This document shows, one piece after another, positions 7,868 to 15,610 of a stretch of DNA of 62,152 nucleotides (the stretch's first letter is position 1; every line of letters begins with the position of its first letter). The stretch lies in NCBI GenBank assembly GCA_002392655.1, contig DGHK01000044.1, forward strand, positions 1-62,152, written 5' to 3'. The position numbers and the translations under genes were made by a program. This stretch comes from Lachnospiraceae bacterium UBA3850 (GTDB lineage Bacteria; Bacillota; Clostridia; Lachnospirales; Lachnospiraceae). Under the pieces are notes generated by a model that was not told the DNA's origin, did no database searches, and worked only from the letters and a program-made list of their open reading frames with translations.

Positions 7868-9652
7868 ATGAAACTATCTATTATTGATAAGGACATTTTA
7901 CTTACGATTTCTAAGCACGGCTATTCTAATCAGAGAAAACTGATGGACCATTCGGGTTATTCCATCGGATCTGTAAACAAATCAATAAGCGCCCTTACGG
8001 AAGAGGGAATGCTTGATGAATCCATGAAGCTTACAAAAAAGGCAAAAGCGTATCTGAAGGATTGCAGTCCAAAGAATGCCGTTATCCTTGCTGCTGGATA
8101 CGGTATGAGGATGGTTCCCATCAATACGGAAACTCCGAAGGGACTTCTTACGGTGGATAATGTTCCTCTTATTGAAAGAACAATTGAACAGCTGCATGAG
8201 GTTGGCATCACTGATATCACTATGGTTGTTGGATTCATGATGGAGTTCTACGATTATCTGGTAGATAAATATGGTGTGAAGATGATATACAACAATGATT
8301 ATGCTGAAAAGAATAATCTTCATTCACTCAAGCTGGCAGCAAAGAAGATAAGCAGTACGTATATAGTTCCATGTGATATATGGAGCGAAAACAATCCGTT
8401 TTCCAAAACTGAGGCTTATTCCTGGTACATGGTAAGTGATCTTCTGGATGAAGAGAGCTGGATCAGGGTAAACAGGAAGTCTGAGCTGGTGCGTGTAAAC
8501 GGTGAAACCAGGCATGATGATCTGTCGAAGGTTGGAAACAGGATGATAGGTATCGCTTATGTATGCGAGGAAGAGGCTGAGATACTCAGAGAGAATCTGA
8601 TAAGTCTTGATGAAAAGCCAAATTATAACGACAGCTTCTGGGAGGAGGCAGCCTTCAGAAAGGACAGGATGTTCCTGAATGCCAGAGTCGTATCACATAA
8701 TGAAACAACAGAGATTAATACCTATGAGCAGCTTCGTGAGCTGGATTCCGAAAGTAGAAATCTGGAGAATGATGCTATAGGAGTAGCGGCTCAGGCACTG
8801 GGTGTTCAGCAAAATGATATCAAGAACATTACAGTTCTGAAAAAAGGTATGACAAACCGTTCATTCCTTTTCGAATGCGGCCTAGATAAATATATCATGC
8901 GTATTCCGGGAGAGGGAACGGATCAGATAATAAATAGAGATAAAGAGGCAGCGGTTTACGCAGCAATCGAGGGTAAGGGAGTATGCGATGATAATGTATA
9001 CCTGAATCCTAAGAATGGATACAAGATAACCAAGTTTATCTACGATTCGAGAAACTGCGATCCGACTGATCAGCATGATCTGGACATATGTATGAAGAAG
9101 CTGAGAGATTTCCATGATATGGGACTGAAGGTGCCTCATACATTTGAAATCATAGCTCATATAGACTACTACGAATCCCTTTGGAATGGTAAAAAGTCTG
9201 TATACAGAGATTATGAAAAAACAAAGGAAAATGTGCTTTCACTTAAGGAATATATAGAGGGCCAGAATATAGAAAAAACATTAACACATATAGATGCTGT
9301 TCCTGATAATTTTATGATAATTGAAAAGGACGGCGAGACAAATATACAGCTGATCGACTGGGAATATGCGGGAATGCAGGACAGATACGTGGATCTTGCT
9401 ATGTTCTCCATATATTCATTATATGAAAAGGATCAGGTGGACAATCTTATAGATACGTATTTCAAGGTTGCCGGTGAAAAGACAGATGAGAATATACGGA
9501 CAAGGATATATGCTTATATCTCCATGTGCGGACTTCTTTGGAGTAACTGGTGTGAGTATAAACGGGGGCTTGGAGTGGATTTTGGTGAGTATTCACTCAG
9601 ACAGTACAGATACGCAAAGGATTATTATAAATACTTTAAGGAAAGAGTATAA
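7868..9652 (+). CDS. licCA: HTH-LicC-LicA fusion: choline kinase / phosphocholine cytidylyltransferase
   Basis: A 594-residue three-part protein. Residues 1-65 form a winged helix-turn-helix of MarR-like type (DKDILLTISKHGYSNQRKLM, SIGSVNKSISALTEEGML). Residues about 70-290 are a nucleotidyltransferase of the LicC type (AVILAAGYGMRMVPINTETP, PKGLL). Residues about 310-590 are a choline/ethanolamine kinase domain of the LicA type, with THIDAVPDNF (catalytic D476 and N481) and LIDWEYAG (metal-binding D497). Together they would phosphorylate choline and activate it to CDP-choline. LicC-LicA fusions are known, for example in Treponema; the added HTH suggests a self-regulating enzyme. It heads the operon with licC, a BCCT carrier and licD. 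Confidence 0.88.
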   Translation: MKLSIIDKDILLTISKHGYSNQRKLMDHSGYSIGSVNKSISALTEEGMLDESMKLTKKAKAYLKDCSPKNAVILAAGYGMRMVPINTETPKGLLTVDNVPLIERTIEQLHEVGITDITMVVGFMMEFYDYLVDKYGVKMIYNNDYAEKNNLHSLKLAAKKISSTYIVPCDIWSENNPFSKTEAYSWYMVSDLLDEESWIRVNRKSELVRVNGETRHDDLSKVGNRMIGIAYVCEEEAEILRENLISLDEKPNYNDSFWEEAAFRKDRMFLNARVVSHNETTEINTYEQLRELDSESRNLENDAIGVAAQALGVQQNDIKNITVLKKGMTNRSFLFECGLDKYIMRIPGEGTDQIINRDKEAAVYAAIEGKGVCDDNVYLNPKNGYKITKFIYDSRNCDPTDQHDLDICMKKLRDFHDMGLKVPHTFEIIAHIDYYESLWNGKKSVYRDYEKTKENVLSLKEYIEGQNIEKTLTHIDAVPDNFMIIEKDGETNIQLIDWEYAGMQDRYVDLAMFSIYSLYEKDQVDNLIDTYFKVAGEKTDENIRTRIYAYISMCGLLWSNWCEYKRGLGVDFGEYSLRQYRYAKDYYKYFKERV

Positions 9653-9682
9653 AGATTATCTATAACTATTGAGGATGTTTAT

Positions 9683-10411
9683 ATGAACACTATAAAAAGA
9701 GCGATAATAATGGCGGCCGGAAAGGGCGAAAGACTGAGTCCTGTAACTCTGGATACACCGAAGCCGCTGGTAAAGGTAAACGGAGTAAGAATGATAGATA
9801 CCATAATAGATGGTCTTCATGCAAATGGTATACATGAGATATATGTGGTAACGGGATATATGATGGAAGAGTTCAGTGTACTCCTGGAAAAATATCCTGA
9901 TATTAAAATACTATCGAATCAGTTTTATATGGAGTATAACAACATCTCATCACTCTATATAGCAAGGAAATATCTGGAAATGGGAGACTGCATGATACTT
10001 GATGGTGATCTGCTGATCAAAAATGACAGGATACTCCACAGTGATTTTGAAAGGTCCGGATACAGTGCTATATGGACTGATGGAAAAACAGATGAATGGC
10101 TGATGCAGGTAAATGATGAAGGGATCGTCACAGAGTGCAGCAGAGATGGAGGAGAGAAGGGCTGGATACTTTTCAGCATCTCCAGATGGACCAAGGAAGA
10201 CTGCAGGAAACTGAAGAAGTTCCTTGAGTATGAGTTTGACTACACGGGAAATAGACATCTCTACTGGGATGATGTAGCGATGTTCAAACATTTTAAAGAG
10301 TTTAGACTTGGAATAACTCCTATGGATAGAGACGATGTAGTCGAGATAGACAGCTTTGATGAGCTGGTAAAGGCTGATCCAAGCTACAGGGATTATACTT
10401 CAAGGTTTTAA
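9683..10411 (+). CDS. licC: LicC-like CTP:phosphocholine cytidylyltransferase (second copy)
   Basis: A 242-residue stand-alone nucleotidyltransferase. The N-terminal signature AAGKGERLSPVTLDTPKPLV is the nucleotide-binding loop with the conserved lysine. MILDGDLLI gives the metal-binding aspartates, and WDDVAMFKHF and DDVVEIDSFDEL match LicC-type C-terminal ends. It lies 30 bp after the fusion gene that already contains such a domain, so the operon has two cytidylyltransferase units. One may use another phosphorylated amino alcohol or 2-aminoethylphosphonate (PntC-like), or one may be regulatory. GAGGA precedes the ATG. The family call is firm; the substrate is inferred from neighbours. Confidence 0.82.
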   Translation: MNTIKRAIIMAAGKGERLSPVTLDTPKPLVKVNGVRMIDTIIDGLHANGIHEIYVVTGYMMEEFSVLLEKYPDIKILSNQFYMEYNNISSLYIARKYLEMGDCMILDGDLLIKNDRILHSDFERSGYSAIWTDGKTDEWLMQVNDEGIVTECSRDGGEKGWILFSISRWTKEDCRKLKKFLEYEFDYTGNRHLYWDDVAMFKHFKEFRLGITPMDRDDVVEIDSFDELVKADPSYRDYTSRF

Positions 10412-10422
10412 TTTTAGAATTA

Positions 10423-10440
10423 AATGACGCCAACGTCATT
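10423..10440 (+). other. Short 7-bp hairpin between licC and the transporter gene
   Basis: AATGACG, loop CCAA, CGTCATT. It has no T run, so it is unlikely to terminate transcription. It may shape mRNA processing or translation of the transporter. Confidence 0.4.
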
Positions 10441-10477
10441 ATAAAATTGAAAATAATATTTAAAGAGGTGAATGGTA

Positions 10478-12166
10478 ATGGGTAAGAACGAAAGTTCAAA
10501 ACAGGCTGACACGAAAAAGACGGAGGAAAAGGAAAAAAGGGTTTACAAAAATAAGGACGGATATTATGTAGTAAAGGGTAGAAGAATAGACCCTGCTACA
10601 ACAATTATTCCACTTATAATAGTACTTATTCTTGGAATACTCTTTATCGCTAAGCCTGATGGTTCGACGACTACAGTATCAGCAATTAGAAATTTCCTTG
10701 GTGATAAAACAGGTCTTTATTATCTGATTATAGCACTTGGTATATTCCTTGCATCACTGTATATAGCATTTTCAGATCTTGGAAAGATCCGACTGGGTAA
10801 AAAGGATGAAAAGCCTAAGTATGGATTCTTTGCCTGGGGTGCAATGGTTTTCTGCTGCGGACTTGCTGCTGATATTCTTTTCTATTCATTTTGCGAGTGG
10901 ATATACTATGCTGAAGAGGCGCATGTTCAGGAGCTTGGAAATGTAAAGGACTGGGCTTCAACATATCCTCTTTTCCACTGGGGTCCTACAGTATGGAGCT
11001 TTTATGCTATTCTTGCTGCCTGCTTCGGATTTATGATCCATGTAAGAGGAAGTAAGAAGCAGAAGTATAGTGAGGCTTGTCGTCCTATACTTGGAAAGCA
11101 TACAGACGGTATTCCGGGAAAAATAATCGATATACTTGCTGTTGTTGCTCTTATAGCTGGTACAGCGACAACATTTAGCGTGGCTACTCCACTTCTGGGA
11201 CAGGCTATTACAACACTTTTTGGTATCCCTTATACAAAGTGGGTAACAATTGCAATACTTCTTATAACCTGTGGTGTTTATACAACATCAGTTATGATAG
11301 GAATGAAGGGTGTTAACAACCTGTCAAAGATATGTATGTATCTTTTCGGTGCTTTACTCTTATATGTATTTATTGCAGGTGGACAGGGTATATTCTCACT
11401 TGAACAGGGCTTCCAGTCACTTGGTAATATGGCTCAGAACTTCTTCAGTCTGAGTACATATACTGATTCTATGAGAGAAACAGGCTTTGCGCAGAACTGG
11501 ACTATTTATTACTGGGCTTACTGGTTAGTATGGTGTGTTGCTGCACCTTTCTTCATGGGAAATATCTCAAGAGGAAGAACTATTAAGCAGGTAATACTTG
11601 GAACATATGTATTTGGTCTTTGTTCAACACTTATTTCATTTATTGTTCTCGGAAATTTCGGTCTGGGACAGCAGCTTACAGGTGGATTTGATGCAATCGG
11701 TCTTTTCCGTCAGAACGGTGGAGACCTTTACACAGTAATAATTGAGCTTATAAAGACTATCCCTATGTATCAGGTAGTTCTTGTGCTTCTTATAGTATCA
11801 ATGATTGCATTCTATGCTACATCATTTGACTCTATTACACTTGTTGCATCTTCATATTCATATAAGAACATGAAGGGAAATGAGATGGCATCTAAGAAGA
11901 TGAAGCTTTTCTGGGCTATGCTCTTTATCATCTTCCCTATAGCTCTTATATTTAGTGAGAGTAGTATGAATAACATACAGTCAGTATCTATCATAGCAGC
12001 GTTCCCTGTCGGAATGGTCATAATACTTATAATTGCCAGCTTTATAAAGGATGGACGAAAGTTTATAGACAATAAGGAAGAGGCAGTAGACTTCTATGAC
12101 GAAGAAATAGAAATAGATGAGAGCGTGACTGAAAATGAAGAGCTTGAACTGAAAATGAAAAAGTAA
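10478..12166 (+). CDS. BCCT family transporter, probable choline/betaine carrier
   Basis: A 562-residue membrane protein with about 12 transmembrane helices and the betaine-choline-carnitine transporter signature at the tryptophan-rich eighth-helix region (NWTIYYWAYWLVWCVAAPFF, then MGNISRGRTIKQVI). Charged N- and C-terminal tails are cytosolic; the C tail is acidic (EEIEIDESVTENEELEL). An ATG six bases upstream is possible, but the ATG at 10478 has better spacing from AAAGAGGTG. BCCT carriers use Na+ or H+ gradients; substrate choline is inferred from the surrounding licCA, licC and licD genes. In Haemophilus the uptake role is filled by an unrelated carrier, LicB. Confidence 0.92.
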   Translation: MGKNESSKQADTKKTEEKEKRVYKNKDGYYVVKGRRIDPATTIIPLIIVLILGILFIAKPDGSTTTVSAIRNFLGDKTGLYYLIIALGIFLASLYIAFSDLGKIRLGKKDEKPKYGFFAWGAMVFCCGLAADILFYSFCEWIYYAEEAHVQELGNVKDWASTYPLFHWGPTVWSFYAILAACFGFMIHVRGSKKQKYSEACRPILGKHTDGIPGKIIDILAVVALIAGTATTFSVATPLLGQAITTLFGIPYTKWVTIAILLITCGVYTTSVMIGMKGVNNLSKICMYLFGALLLYVFIAGGQGIFSLEQGFQSLGNMAQNFFSLSTYTDSMRETGFAQNWTIYYWAYWLVWCVAAPFFMGNISRGRTIKQVILGTYVFGLCSTLISFIVLGNFGLGQQLTGGFDAIGLFRQNGGDLYTVIIELIKTIPMYQVVLVLLIVSMIAFYATSFDSITLVASSYSYKNMKGNEMASKKMKLFWAMLFIIFPIALIFSESSMNNIQSVSIIAAFPVGMVIILIIASFIKDGRKFIDNKEEAVDFYDEEIEIDESVTENEELELKMKK

Positions 12167-12199
12167 ATCGTAGTATTATAAAACAAATTATGTTATAGT

Positions 12200-12236
12200 A
12201 TGGTGTGGGCTTTGGATTACCCTAAGCCTGCACCAT
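12200..12236 (+). other. 13-bp hairpin in the transporter-licD gap (terminator or attenuator candidate)
   Basis: Bases 12200-12212 (ATGGTGTGGGCTT) pair with 12224-12236 (AAGCCTGCACCAT), with two G-U wobbles and an 11-nt loop. The following ATTATTCTATATATT is only moderately T-rich. It ends 23 bp before licD and could reduce read-through from the upstream genes or stabilise the upstream message. Confidence 0.55.
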
Positions 12237-12259
12237 TATTCTATATATTGCGGGGGTTT

Positions 12260-13138
12260 ATGACGATGATGAATGAACATCAGCAAAGGGTTGTAGATAA
12301 GATTCATGATTATGAATATGAGATGATGTGTAAGTTTGATGAGGTTTGTCGAAAGTACGATATCACCTATTATCTGGAGGGTGGAACACTTATCGGAGCT
12401 GCGCGTCATAATGATTTCGTTCCATGGGATGATGATATCGATATCTATATAAAGAGAAAAGATTTTGAAAAGCTGCTTGAACATAAGTATGAGTTTGAGC
12501 CTTATTTCATACATGTGCCAAATGCAGATGATAATTCATTCTGGGATTTTACATCCAGAATCATGTATGACAAGGTTTTGTTTAAGAAGAATGATAAAGA
12601 AGCAAGATTCTATAAGCACATCCATTGTCAGTATCTGTTTTTTGATCTGTTCATAATGGATAATTATCCTGGAGGCCTGAGAGGAAAGCTTCAGGTTATA
12701 AAGCTTAAGGTCCTATATGTTCTTGCGACCAGCAAGAGATACAAGATGAAGTATGATAAGCCGAAGAATCCGATTGCACGATTCGGAGTTTTTGTACTTT
12801 GCCATATAGGTATGTTCTTCCCGCTTAAACATCTCTTCAAAACCTATGACAAAATATCGAAGAGATACAATAAGAAAAAGAATTGTGAGGATTATATCCT
12901 GTCAAATGCATCAGCATCGTTTATTTCCGACTGCATATACAAGAAGGAGTGGTACAAAACAAGAGCAGAGCTTCCGGTTAGAGACAGAAAGTTCTTCGTG
13001 CCGGGAGATTATGATTCATCACTCAGGCATTACTACGGGGATTATATGCAGCTTCCACCTGAAGAGGATCGTATGCCTATACATGTCGATGAGTTTGATG
13101 ATGTTATGTTTGAAGGCGTAAGCGCGAAGGATATATAG
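12260..13138 (+). CDS. licD: LicD family phosphocholine transferase
   Basis: A 292-residue LicD/FKTN-type protein. The core motif GGTLIGAARHNDFVPWDDDI (about residues 42-61) holds the metal-binding DDDID cluster and the conserved arginine-histidine. Family members transfer phosphocholine from CDP-choline to teichoic acid or other glycans. A longer frame starts at 12200, but that start lies within a hairpin; the GCGGGGGT site supports ATG 12260 (or 12266). A central hydrophobic stretch (about 170-195, FGVFVLCHIGMFFPL) may associate with the membrane. It is the last gene of the phosphocholine group. Its acceptor glycan is unknown. Confidence 0.92.
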   Translation: MTMMNEHQQRVVDKIHDYEYEMMCKFDEVCRKYDITYYLEGGTLIGAARHNDFVPWDDDIDIYIKRKDFEKLLEHKYEFEPYFIHVPNADDNSFWDFTSRIMYDKVLFKKNDKEARFYKHIHCQYLFFDLFIMDNYPGGLRGKLQVIKLKVLYVLATSKRYKMKYDKPKNPIARFGVFVLCHIGMFFPLKHLFKTYDKISKRYNKKKNCEDYILSNASASFISDCIYKKEWYKTRAELPVRDRKFFVPGDYDSSLRHYYGDYMQLPPEEDRMPIHVDEFDDVMFEGVSAKDI

Positions 13139-13169
13139 TTTGAAAAATGGCTTAGACAGTATATTTTCG

Positions 13170-13198
13170 TTGTTTTTAATTGATAATTATAGTATTAT
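13170..13198 (+). promoter_or_regulatory. Probable promoter of the paaK-like gene
   Basis: TTGTTT (13170-13175), 17-bp spacer, TATTAT (13193-13198). The predicted start falls at the foot of the hairpin at 13203-13227, so that hairpin would sit at the 5' end of the new message. Confidence 0.55.
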
Positions 13199-13202
13199 AA
13201 GG

Positions 13203-13231
13203 GGTGGCTATGCGATGCATAGTCACCTTTT
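13203..13231 (+). terminator. Intrinsic terminator after licD
   Basis: GGTGGCTATGC, loop GAT, GCATAGTCACC, then TTTTAAGTTTT. The 11-bp stem contains a G-T wobble. It probably ends the phosphocholine operon; because a promoter overlaps it, a role as 5' stabilising hairpin of the following gene is also possible. Confidence 0.7.
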
Positions 13232-13258
13232 AAGTTTTATCATTAAGGAGAAGAGAAA

Positions 13259-14578
13259 ATGGCAAAGAAGATGTATTTCCAGGAAGAAATTGAGACAATG
13301 CCTGTTGAACAGCTTAAGGCTCTTCAGGAGGAAAAATTTTTAAAGCAGGTTAAGTATGTTTTTGATAATAATGAGTATTACCGTAATCTTATGGATGAGA
13401 AGGGGGTTAAGCCTGAGGATATCAAATGTATGGCAGATATCAGCAAGCTTCCATTCCTTACAAAGAATGATCTGAGAGAGGCTTATCCATATGGACTTCT
13501 TTCAAGACCTGTTAAGGACTGTGTACGTATACACTCTACAAGTGGTACGACAGGAAGAAGAGTTGTTGCATTTTATACTCAGAATGACATAGATCTCTGG
13601 GCTGAGTGCTGTGCAAGAGCAATCGTTGCCGCAGGCGGTTCAAAGAAGGACGTTGTTCAGGTAGCTTATGGCTACGGACTTTTCACAGGTGGTGCAGGAC
13701 TTCATGATGGTTCACACAAGGTAGGAAGTCTTACAATACCTATGTCTTCCGGAAATACAGAGAGACAGATTCAGTTTATGAGAGATCTGAATGCAACTAT
13801 TCTTTGCTGTACTCCTTCATATGCTGCATATATAGGCGAAAAGCTCCATGATATGGGACTTACAGCTGATGATATCAATCTTAAGGCCGGTATCTTCGGT
13901 GCAGAGCCATGGACTGAGGAGATGAGACAAAACATCGAGCAGAGTCTTGGAATTAAGGCATATGATATCTACGGACTTACAGAAATAAGTGGACCTGGTG
14001 TTTCGTTTGAGTGTGAGGAACAGTCCGGAATGCATATAAATGAGGATCACTTCTATGCAGAGGTTATCGATCCTGATACAGGAGAGGTTCTTCCTGAAGG
14101 AACAGAGGGCGAGCTTGTATTCACATCACTTGATAAGGAAGCATTCCCACTTCTCAGATACAGAACAAGAGACCTTGTAGTACTTAAGAGAGAGAAATGT
14201 TCATGCGGAAGAACACATATCAAGATGTGTAAGCCAAAGGGACGTTCAGATGATATGATGATCATCCGTGGTGTAAATGTATTCCCTTCACAGATCGAGA
14301 CAGTTCTTCTGAAGACAGGGTATACACCTAACTATCAGATAATGGTAGATCGTATAGGAAATGAAGATACATTTGATATAAATGTCGAGCTTTCTGAGGA
14401 ACAGTTCAAGGCTATGAGAGAGGACTCAGATCTCGAAAATGCAAGAAAGGCACTTACAGGAGCTATGGTTCAGATGCTTGGTATCAGACCTAAGATGCAT
14501 CTCCTTCCTCCGAAGTCAATCGTAAGAAGTGAAGGCAAGGCTGTAAGAGTAGTAGATAAGAGAAAGCTGCATGATTAA
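13259..14578 (+). CDS. paaK: Phenylacetate-CoA ligase-like adenylate-forming enzyme
   Basis: A 439-residue acyl/aryl-CoA synthetase of the PaaK family at full length. Visible: the P-loop-like SGTTGRRVVAFYTQND, IYGLTEISGPGVSFECEEQ, the YRTRD motif of the hinge, and a C-terminal domain ending in GKAVRVVDKR with the catalytic lysine region. It should activate an aromatic acid with ATP to the acyl-AMP and then the CoA thioester. No phenylacetate ring-oxidation genes are nearby; in anaerobes such enzymes act on phenylacetate, indoleacetate or other aryl acids. AAGGAG precedes the ATG. The family call is sound; the substrate is not shown. Confidence 0.9.
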   Translation: MAKKMYFQEEIETMPVEQLKALQEEKFLKQVKYVFDNNEYYRNLMDEKGVKPEDIKCMADISKLPFLTKNDLREAYPYGLLSRPVKDCVRIHSTSGTTGRRVVAFYTQNDIDLWAECCARAIVAAGGSKKDVVQVAYGYGLFTGGAGLHDGSHKVGSLTIPMSSGNTERQIQFMRDLNATILCCTPSYAAYIGEKLHDMGLTADDINLKAGIFGAEPWTEEMRQNIEQSLGIKAYDIYGLTEISGPGVSFECEEQSGMHINEDHFYAEVIDPDTGEVLPEGTEGELVFTSLDKEAFPLLRYRTRDLVVLKREKCSCGRTHIKMCKPKGRSDDMMIIRGVNVFPSQIETVLLKTGYTPNYQIMVDRIGNEDTFDINVELSEEQFKAMREDSDLENARKALTGAMVQMLGIRPKMHLLPPKSIVRSEGKAVRVVDKRKLHD

Positions 14579-14623
14579 ATATTATTAGACTAAAATCAGA
14601 GCGATTTGAAAAGAGGCGAAAGA

Positions 14624-15595
14624 ATGTCAAAGAAGTTAAAACTCATATGCATATTTATTGGTTTTCCGATAGTTATGATGGCAGCCCTTTTTCTGTCGCT
14701 CTATTTTGGTGAGAAAAATAAATCCGCAGATGAAGAGACGACAGAATCTCGTCGAAGCGAAGAAGAGATAAACCAGATGCTTCTGGAAGAATATCAGAAA
14801 TCACAGTCGACCAGACAGGAAATAGAGTATGTCACAGAGGCTGCGACATTAGCACCAACCGACGAAGAGTACGATGATATGATCGGTGATGCTGAGATGG
14901 ATTCACAGGAGGCGATGGCTGCATTTGCTGAAAACGATCTGTCTGAAGATGAAGAAGCAATCATAGCTCAGGCTGAAAAGGATGCTAAGGAAAAAAGAGC
15001 GGCATCTAACTATAATGGTATCCTTGTCGTATCAAGTATGAATAAAACCGCTCCTGTTGATGGATTTGATGTAAATCTGACAGCTGAGGAGCTGGCTGCA
15101 GAGCATCCTTTGTTCCTTCAGTATGACCCGAGATGGGCCGGCTATCCATATGGAACAGGTACTATGAAATCATCAGCTTGTGGACCTACAAGCTTTGCTA
15201 TGTGTATAACAGCACTTACCAATATAACCAATGCATCACCTCCGCTTGTTGCAACATACAGTATGAATCATGGTCATTACGTTCCGGGTGCCGGAACTGC
15301 ACACAGTCTGTTCCTTAATGGTTGCTCAGATTTCGGACTTTATTGTCATGAGATATCCAACACTGAAGCAGAGATGATGGCTGCTATTGACAGGGGTGAG
15401 ATGCTGATACTCAGCGTTCACTACGGTAACTTCACTCATTCCGGTGCAGGTCACTTCATCGTTATTTACGGTTATAATGCAAACGGCTTCATGGTTAACG
15501 ATCCGGGATCTTACGAGAGAAGCTGTAAATACTGGCCATATAGTGTGATTTCAGGTGATATAAACAAGATATATGCTCTGGGCAAACTGCAATAA
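14624..15595 (+). CDS. C39-like cysteine peptidase family, membrane-anchored and extracellular
   Basis: A 323-residue protein. A TTG-initiated extension from 14606 is possible, but ATG 14624 follows AGAGGCGAAAG. One N-terminal transmembrane helix (about 6-26) is followed by an acidic, helical stalk (about 30-125), then a papain-like C39_2 domain (about 155-323). The catalytic cysteine is in SSACGPTSFAM, the histidine in GAGHFIVIYGY and the aspartate in FMVNDPGS. It lacks the ABC transporter of bacteriocin-processing C39 peptidases, so it probably acts on wall or surface proteins outside the cell. It lies 15 bp before the NAD(P)HX repair gene. Confidence 0.85.
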   Translation: MSKKLKLICIFIGFPIVMMAALFLSLYFGEKNKSADEETTESRRSEEEINQMLLEEYQKSQSTRQEIEYVTEAATLAPTDEEYDDMIGDAEMDSQEAMAAFAENDLSEDEEAIIAQAEKDAKEKRAASNYNGILVVSSMNKTAPVDGFDVNLTAEELAAEHPLFLQYDPRWAGYPYGTGTMKSSACGPTSFAMCITALTNITNASPPLVATYSMNHGHYVPGAGTAHSLFLNGCSDFGLYCHEISNTEAEMMAAIDRGEMLILSVHYGNFTHSGAGHFIVIYGYNANGFMVNDPGSYERSCKYWPYSVISGDINKIYALGKLQ

Positions 15596-15610
15596 GATAG
15601 TGGAGAAAAT

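Noticed and set aside
12200..12259. A 20-residue extension at the front of LicD
   Set aside because: The bases form a strong hairpin; the GGGGG site before 12260 and the family length fit the shorter form.
13140..13343. A 67-residue frame before the paaK-like gene
   Set aside because: It spans the terminator/promoter and runs out of frame into the ligase gene; no family match.
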